From JBIICS01 sp044238735 (lineage in GTDB: Bacteria > Bacteroidota > Bacteroidia > UBA4408): a DNA stretch of 16,185 nucleotides. Of this stretch, positions 1 to 9,000 are shown in pieces. The notes beneath the pieces are model-generated. The model was not told the DNA's origin. It saw only the letters and a program-made list of their open reading frames with translations, and did not search any database. Numbering within the stretch: position 1 is the first letter of the stretch; the number at the start of each line of letters is the position of its first letter. The position numbers and the translations under genes were made by a program. The stretch spans positions 1 to 16,185 of the forward strand of contig JBIICS010000060.1 in the NCBI GenBank assembly GCA_044238735.1, read 5' to 3'.

Positions 1-3000
1 TCCAGATAGTGTTGTTCTACTGTTGGAATTCGTATTTGTCCAGGTTCCATTGTTACTGATGTTTCCGGCTACAACAAAAATAGCCTGTGATGTTCCGCTA
101 ATGCTCACACTTCCATTGTTTGTAATGTCTCCGGTAAATGTTTTGGTGCCGGTACTGCCTGTTGTAGATAAACTAAAAGATAATATACCGCTTGAAGCGA
201 TTAGTGTATTTCCGCTTACATTTAAGTTCCTTGCTCCGGAACCACTACCTAAAGAAAAAGTGCCACTTGTAACGGTCAAATTGGTGGTAACATTGGTGTT
301 TCCGGTTTGGATTATAGCGCTACCTGAAGATTTATTAATCTCTAGTTCGTAGTAGGTTCCTGTTTCGATAGTTTGGGCGCCTAATGTTCCGGAATAAATA
401 GATTTAGATCCTATATTGTTAAAGTTTAAAGTACCAGTAAATGTGGCGGCACTACCTTCAAATATGGCGGTTCTGTTTGCGGCAAGAGTAGCAGTTCCGC
501 TTCCGGCGAAAGAACCTTTAATGGTGATGGGATTTTGGCAATCTAATGTTAAACTAGCACCAGAACTAATGGTAAGGCCTCCTACATTTGGGTTTGCAGA
601 AGAACCTGAAATGGTAGAAGTCCCGTTAAACGTATAAATGGCTGCAGAACCGGTGGTAATTAGTCCATTAATGGTAAGGTTCTTTTCAAAAGTAAAGCCT
701 TCATTTATAATGTTGTTCCAGTTTCCGGTAGAGGAAATGGTTACATCATTTTTAAAAGTTTTGGTACCTGCAGTAGAGAATATCCATCTAATGGAGCCAT
801 TAACACTAGTAGTTCCATTAACAGTTAAGGTACCACAACCAAAAGCATTAGAGGTTCCGGCGTTAACAATTAAATTACCATTAATAATGTTAGAATGATT
901 AGAGGCACTACCTGCGGTATCTGCAAAAGCACCTCCGTTTAAAATCAGATTACCATTAATTGTGGTAGTGCCGGTATTATTGGTAAAATAAGAACCCAAT
1001 GGATTAACAGTAATGTTATTGTTAAAAGTATAACTAACATTCGATAAGTTGCTTACTAAAAAACCGGATAAGTTGGTTTGGCCGGTAACAGTCATGTTAC
1101 TGCAACTGAGTGTTAAACGGGCATTAGTGTTAAGGGTTAAATTATTGTTGATAGTAACATTACCTCCACTAGGAATGGTAACTACATTACTGGTTGAGGT
1201 ACTGGCTACAATTAAATTATAAAAACTTCTAAAATTAACAGGCATTGTATAGGATGAAGAGTTGTTGGTGCGAAAGGTGCCCGTTCCCGCAATTAAACTG
1301 GCGCTGGTGGTGGTGCCGCTGATGTTATTGAATATTAAAGTCCCGCCCGAAGTCATATCTATAGTAGATGTTCCGCCTGAGTTGAATGTGATATCACCAC
1401 CAACGGTAAGCTGAGTAGTATTGTTAAAGGATAGTGTTCCTCCTGTTGTTGCATTGCCCATAGTAAGTGTTAGACAAGAATACGTGTTGTCAACTATTAT
1501 GGTGTTACCGTTTATAATTGATGCCTGATCATTGTTATCCGGAATACCATCTTCATCGGTTCCGGAACTTAGAGTCCACGAAGAAGCTACTCCCCAGTTA
1601 CCCGAGTTTGTGTTGGAGATAAATGAGGTGATTGCCGCTTGTTTAGAACCTATTGCATAAAAACCTACGGTTTGTCCGGCAGGTGAAGTTATTATTCCGG
1701 ACGCAACGGTTTGCGGGGAACCGCAAGTTGCATAGATTCCTGCTTGGGTGTTGTTAGATTTTGCAATTTCATGAGTGCCATTGGTCAAACCAGTTTCCGT
1801 TATCTCCAAGGTGGCTGATGTGAAAGTTCCACTAATTTGTTCAATTCTCCAGTTTCGTCCGCCTAATAAAGATAGGAGAGTAGATCCGTCAATAGTAGTT
1901 GCACCCGATTCACTGACTGTAACTCTTACAACAGGAGTGGCGGCCACTACACTTCTTAACGTTATTGGTCGGTAATTACTGGTATTTCCACCTATAGGGT
2001 AAAAATAATTTTGTCCGTTTACCATAGACCGATTTAAAGGACCATTAATGTAGGAAGATGCACTTCCGCCCGAAATAGCTGCGCTTGCAGAATTGGTAAT
2101 GGTTAAAGTATTGGTAGCGGAGGTGGTCATTATTCCACTGGTTAGGGAAAGAGAAGTACCAACAGTAACCGCGTTGCCTAATGTTACTGTTCCTGATGAA
2201 GTACGATTAAGAGTAAGTGTTGCCAGATTATTAGTTGTGCCATTAGTTGTTTGATCAAAGAACAAAGTGCCCAACGAACCAGTACCGCCGATAGTTAGAT
2301 TTGAACTTGAAGAACCTGTAAGGCTATTGGTTGCAGACATAGAAGCAATAGTGCCGTTTAAAGTAAGCGTATTTGCTCCGATGGCAAGTTTTCCGCTTGA
2401 TAGCGTGAGCGCACCATTTACTTCTTTACCGGTACTTAAAGTTACCCCAGCACTGTTGTTTACGGTTACATTATTAATAACACCACCAGAAGTTGGCCAT
2501 GCCGAACCGATACCGGGAGTGCCGTTAGTTCCATTAACGGTTGTTTGAGCAGAGGAACCGTGACTATAAACTTCGTTTAATGTTGTTACCCCGTTTATAT
2601 AAAATCTGTTTGGTACCGCACCGGTAAGCGTACCCCCCGACCAAGTGAACGTTTGTGTGGTTCCATCAAAATAAAGACCGGTTGATCCAACTGATGAAGT
2701 TTGTGTTCTGGCAATAGAACCTCCGGAAACCGTTAGATTTCCGGATAAATATAATCTACCTTCAGTTGATGAACTACTTTGATTGTTAAGATTAAAAGTG
2801 CCTGAATTAACATCTAAATTTCCATTTAAGTCCAATATGTGAACCACGCTGGCAGTATTAGTAGTTAAATTAAGAGTCCCGCCGCTAAGAGTAACATTAC
2901 CAGTAATTGTTGCAGTAGCGGCAACCGATCCAGTAATTGCATTAAAAGTACCACCACTAACAGTAACAGCACCTGTAATTGTTGATCCGCCTGTATTAGA

Positions 3001-6000
3001 AGTTCCATTATAGGTTCCACCACTCACATTTACCGCCCCTGTAAGTCCAGATGTAAAAGTGCTGGTACTTCCATTAAAAGTACCTCCGGCAAGGTTAAGC
3101 GTATTAATACTAACCGTGGTGTTTGTGCTACTTGCGATGGTTATACTACCACCGTTGGTATTAGGCATTGAAAGAATATTTCTAACGCCAAACGAAGCGG
3201 TATTGATTAATAAGGCACCGCCTGTGCTGTTGTAGGTGAAGTTCCAGAAGCTTTGTCCGATATTGGAAATGTTATCAGATCCGGTTGCACCGGTAATTGT
3301 ACACAATGAACCATTTGCCCAGGTAGCAGTTGGAACCGAACCAGCGGTACAATTATGCTCATAAGTACCGGTTATAGATGCAGTACCCAATGAAGTTACG
3401 GATGCATTCTGGTTTTTAACAGTAGCATTTGCAGAAATATCGGATGCCACCGAGGAATAGGCGAATCCAGATGGAATGGTAAAAGTACAGGCATTTGTTC
3501 CATCCCCAACCACAACTTTAGATCCTGTGCCGGAAACCGTCCAGTTGTTAGCAATGGTTGGCGTGGCATTATTCCTAATGAAGTAAGTTACACCTGCAGT
3601 AGAGAAGTTACACGGTAAAGCTCCAGTTCCATCAGTATTTGTGCCCCAGGTAGAGCGATCATTTAAATTACCTGTAGATTTTGAATAGAAGGCAGTAGCC
3701 GATGCATTACAATTGGTACCAATTGCAAAGTATTTATCTGCACTGTTAAAAGTAACAGCCGAACTGGATGAGATGGTTGCGCCAATGCTTGCTCCTCCGG
3801 CCGAACTATAAGAACCGCTTTGTAAATTTGAAACACCAATTTCATCAGAGGATAATAAACCACTCTCAGTTATTCTAACGATTCCGCTGGTTAGGGTTCC
3901 ACTGATATAATCTAAGAACCAGTTCCTAGTGCCAACAGATACTAAAGTAGTGCCATCGGCTGTTGTTGCTCCGGTGCTCGACATCGATACCTGAGCTATA
4001 GCACCCGTAGTACAATTAACTGAGTTTAACTCAAAAGGTCGGTAATTAGAGGCATCCCCAACCGGGAAGAAATAGCTGGAACCATTGGTTAAATAATAAC
4101 GGAAAGGTCCATTAATGTAATTTGTAGCAGAATAACCACTAACACTACCAGCACTTCCAATATAAATGAAATTAGTAGCTGAGGTGTTGAGAATACCTGA
4201 GGTTAAAGTTAAGGATGATGTTATGGTTAATGGCTGATCTAGTGCTACCCCGCCCGAACGATTTATGGTTAATTTGTTAACTGTATTTGCGGAGGTACTA
4301 GTTGAAAATACTCCGGTATTAGTTCCACTAAACTCATAATTAGCTCCGCTACTGTATGTTTTTGAACCAGATACTTGAACCGATCCGGTATTAGCTGTTG
4401 ACGAAATACCTTGATTATTAGCACTTATTAGATTAGCTCCCGCATCAGCAGTAAACAAACCACTGCCGCTGAGAATAAAAGTGCTAAAGTTGACAGAGGC
4501 TTTATCAGAAACCCTAAACACACTGGTTGCACTTGTTCCAAGGTTTACTGATGAATTAAATTGTAAAGTATTAGTTGAAGAGCCAGTTCCGATATCCCAA
4601 TTGATTGAACCAGTAATGGAAGCTGTGTTGTTTATTGTGAAATTTTGAGTACCGGATAAATTATCAAAAATAATTTTTGCAGAACCCGTTCCCGAATGGG
4701 TAGTCCTCAAAATACCTGAGCCAGAGAGTGAAATATTACCAGCAACATTAATAACCGCAGCGCTTGATGCTCCGTTTTTCATATCTAAGATACCACCTGT
4801 AACAATAAGATTTCCTGCAATATCCAAAACGTATGCTCCTGTTCCTGTTAAGGTAATGTTTCCGCTGGTTCCGGTATTAACAACTGTAAAGTCACCATTA
4901 ATGGTGGTAGTTCCGGATAAACCTAAAGCGCATGCTCCACTGCCTTGATTGGGAGAATCCCAAGTAAAATGATGAAAGGATTGACCATTTATACCAGTAA
5001 CAGGAGTACCAGATGTTAAACCTGTTACACTAAGCGTAGAACCGGAAGACCAAGTTGCAGAAGGGATAGATTGGCCATTGCAGTTATGCTCGAAAGTACC
5101 GCCTGATGCAACCGACATTGCACCCGTTGTTGTAAAAATTGTTCCTGTTCTTCTGTGCGTACCATTTATTAAATAATCAATTGCCTGGCTACCATTAGCA
5201 ACAATAAAGGAAGTATTTGCACTTTGTACAAATGTTTTTGATGCTGCAACTACACATTGCGCACCGGATCCTGCTACGTTAAAAGCAATAGTACCAATTT
5301 GCCCGTTACTTTCTAATGTTTGGGTACCGGAGGTTCTATTTAATACAATCCTTGTATCAGCTGATGCATCACTTGCAGTTTCAGATATTGTACCAGATGT
5401 GTGAGTAAAATTACCCTTTACATTTAGAAGTGCAACTAAAAGATTTCCAGGCGTCCCTGTTTCATCGGAAAAAAGTAAACCTCCACCTGACATATTAATA
5501 TTACCGTTTACATTAACAGTATTATTAATGGCTGAACTTGAACCATTACTTTTGTGAATATTAAACTGACCTGAGGTAATGTTTAAATCTCCGGTAAGAT
5601 TTATGGTACCATTGTAATTAAATGTACCTGATGGAGCACCTAAAGTAAATATACCATTTGATTGAGAAAAATTACCTGAAATATTAAAGGTTAAGTTAGC
5701 CGTGTATTTTCTGCAAATAAATGACCCTGAACCTGTGTGTATATAATTACCTGTTAAATTAAGTGTTTGCGTGGCATTACAAGCAGGGCCTGCAATGTAT
5801 ACTGTTCCGCTTGAATTAAATGTCAAGTTTCCCAAAATGTTCATTGTAGAAGTTGACCCGGAGTTATACATAGAAAACGAAGACGATCCATTAATAACTA
5901 CATGCCCAAAGGTTTGGTTAAACTGATCATCAATTATAGACTGATCAATCTGTAAAGTAGAATTTGCATTCCAATTAGCAGTTGGTAGCGTACCTAAGTT

Positions 6001-9000
6001 AACATTGTGCACATATCGCGCACCGGATGCAAATGTTAGTGTGCCCCAACTGTTTGCTCCACTGGTGGTTCTTGTAATTGTTCCATTATTCGACACATCG
6101 GTAGTTGGCGAAGTAACAGTTAATGCACCCGGTACTGTAAAATTACAGGCATTGGTGCCATCACCTACAATAATTTTAGAACCCGTTCCTGAAACTGTCC
6201 AGCTTGCTGAAATGGTTGGGGATGGATTGTTACGAATATTATACGTTATACCGCTTGTAGTAAAGTTTGGTGGCTGCGAACCTGTACCATCAGTATTAGA
6301 ACCCCACGATGCAGTTAAATTCAAATTACCTGAAGAGTTTGAATAATATTGGGTGATTCTTGGAACAATTTCACCTGTACTTAATTGCATTGCAACACCA
6401 AAACCTGTAAAAGTAATTTGATCCAATTGAGTAGCTGTAAGTCCGCTTGCAGAACTACCAATAAAAATTTTACCTGCAGTTCCGCTAACTCCTGCGCTAC
6501 CTTGCCATCCAGCAATAGTAAAGGTAGTGCCTCCCGTCCAAGTGGTGTAATTTGTAGTGTTGTTTTGGCTGGCCGCAAATGTAAGGGTATGGTTACCGCT
6601 ACCTAGATTAATGGTAGAATTTGCCGTTAAAGACAATCTGCCAAAAGTTTGAGAAAAACCTGTTGTTGCACCAGTACTAAATGTTCCTCCGTTTAAACAA
6701 ACCACATTTGTAGTATTAAATCTGTTTGATGCAGAACCTATTTCTAGAGTTCCACCTGTAACTACTATATCTGAATTGGATGCAGTTGCAAAAGTTGTAG
6801 AAGTTAAATTTTGATTATTAAATGTATTGGCACCTGTAATTGTTAAAGTTCCTGCGCCGGTTTTTATTAACCTTCCTAAATTACTAGGATCTGAATAAAC
6901 CCCACTAAAGGTGGTATTTGAATTATTTCCGCCACAAGTTAATGCTACTGCAGAAGCTCCCGATGCAATAATATTACCACTGCCACTTAAGGAACCAACA
7001 GTTTCTGTGTTACCATTTAAATCGAATGTTCCATTTATAGTTAAAGCACTTCCATCAGGTATAACATTGCTGGCACCAATGGCTAAAGTACCTGCGGTAA
7101 TTGTTGTACTCCCACTGTATGAATTAGATGTAGAGGATAAAGTTGTTGCTCCTGTACCACTACTATTTACTACAATTGATCCGCTACCTGTAATGGCACT
7201 TGAAACCGAAATGGTGCCTGTGTTTGTATTAATAAAAGTAAGTACACCACTTGTTGCTATGCCACCTGTTTGAAAGGTTAAAATAACTGACGCCGAAGTG
7301 TTACTTATTGAACCACCACCTGCATTTACCGTAAAACCTCTGGTGTAGGAGGTGCTTACCCCATTTGTAAATATTAACGTACCGGTGTTTGTTGCATCGC
7401 CTAGAACTACTGCAGAAGAAGCGTTCCCTATGTTACTAGCACTTGACGCCACAACAATTGAAGAAGCCGAGAGCGAACCATTAGCGATGGTGGTTACACC
7501 TGTATAAGTATTACTTCCTGCAAGTGTAAGAACACCAGTACCATTTTTTGTAAGACCTCCTGCACCATTAATTACGCCAGTATTAATGGCTGTTGCATTA
7601 GCACCATCAATGGTCAGTAAAAAACCTCCATTGTTAATGTTACCCGTTAAGGTTAGACCTCCGGTTCCGGCAGATGTAATGGTTCCTGTATTCGTTAAAG
7701 TAATGGGAATTGACAAAGATGCAGAAGATGCTGAACTATTTAATAATGCGCCTGAACTACTCACTCCAGTTCCAGCAATATCTATACGTTGCCAGGTTGA
7801 AAGGGTTTGAGCATTAACGTCCAAAGCACCACCCGATTGAACTTGAATTACACTAGTTGCAGAACCTGACCAAGTGGAAGAAACCTGATAACGATGTCCG
7901 GTTTGCACGATGAACGTTTGACCTGCAGTTGTAAATGAGGTTGGTGCTACACCTGAGGTTCCATCCGTATTTGAATTCCAATTAGAAAGGTTGTTGGCAT
8001 CCGTATTTGCAATATTAGTTTTAGAATAGAAAGTGGTGGGGAATACGCTAAGTATTAATTGGCCTCCCGAAACAGATATAGAACCTGCTGTTCCCCCCAC
8101 CAAACCCGAACCATTAATTGTAAGGGCGCCCGGTGTACCGGTTACACCTGTTGCTGAACCTGACTTTGCAACTAAGATATAAGTTCCTGTTAAAAGCGAA
8201 GAAGTGGTGGTTACTGTTACTGGATCTCCCGATATATCTATTGCTCCTCCGGACGAACTTGTTACAGTTAAAGGGGCAGTTGCGCCACCGCCATAAGCTG
8301 TAAATATAATTCCACCCGTTGAACCTAGTGTAAGCCCATCATCGGAGCCAACGGTAAGTGAAGAAGTTGTGTTACTTCCTGTAGAAGAAATTGATAGCTG
8401 TTGCGATGCACCTAATGCAAAATTAGCAGTTTTAGGAGACACATCTAAATTTGCGCCTGTGCCGATGGATATGGAAGGTGAATTGGCGATTGAACCCGAA
8501 CCACTTAAAGCTAAAGTTCCGGCGTTAATGGTAGTTGATCCGCTGAAGGTGTTTGCTCCTGATAGCGTTAAAGTACCTGCTCCAGTTTTTGTTAACCCTC
8601 CGCTTCCTGATATAACACCTGTTCCAATATTTACAGCATTGGCACCATCAATAGTTAGCAAATTACCACCGTTGTTAATAGAACCAGTAATTGATATATT
8701 TCCTGAAGTCGCTTCTATTTCGGAAGCTGAACCTAAAGTTATGCTACTAGTAAAAGATACTCCTGTGGCATTACTATTCCTCAAGGCGCCGCCATTAGAA
8801 ACCCCTGAACCGTTAATTGTTGTTGTAAAAGCACTACCAGTTAATGCTATACCAGCAAAATCTAAACTTGAACCACTAATTACGCGGAAAACTCCATTGG
8901 ATGCATCAAGATTTACTGATGTTCCTGCTAACTGTAATGTTGTATTGGAAGGCGCGCTCGTACCCACTTCAAAATCGATTGTATTGGAAATGGAACCAGC

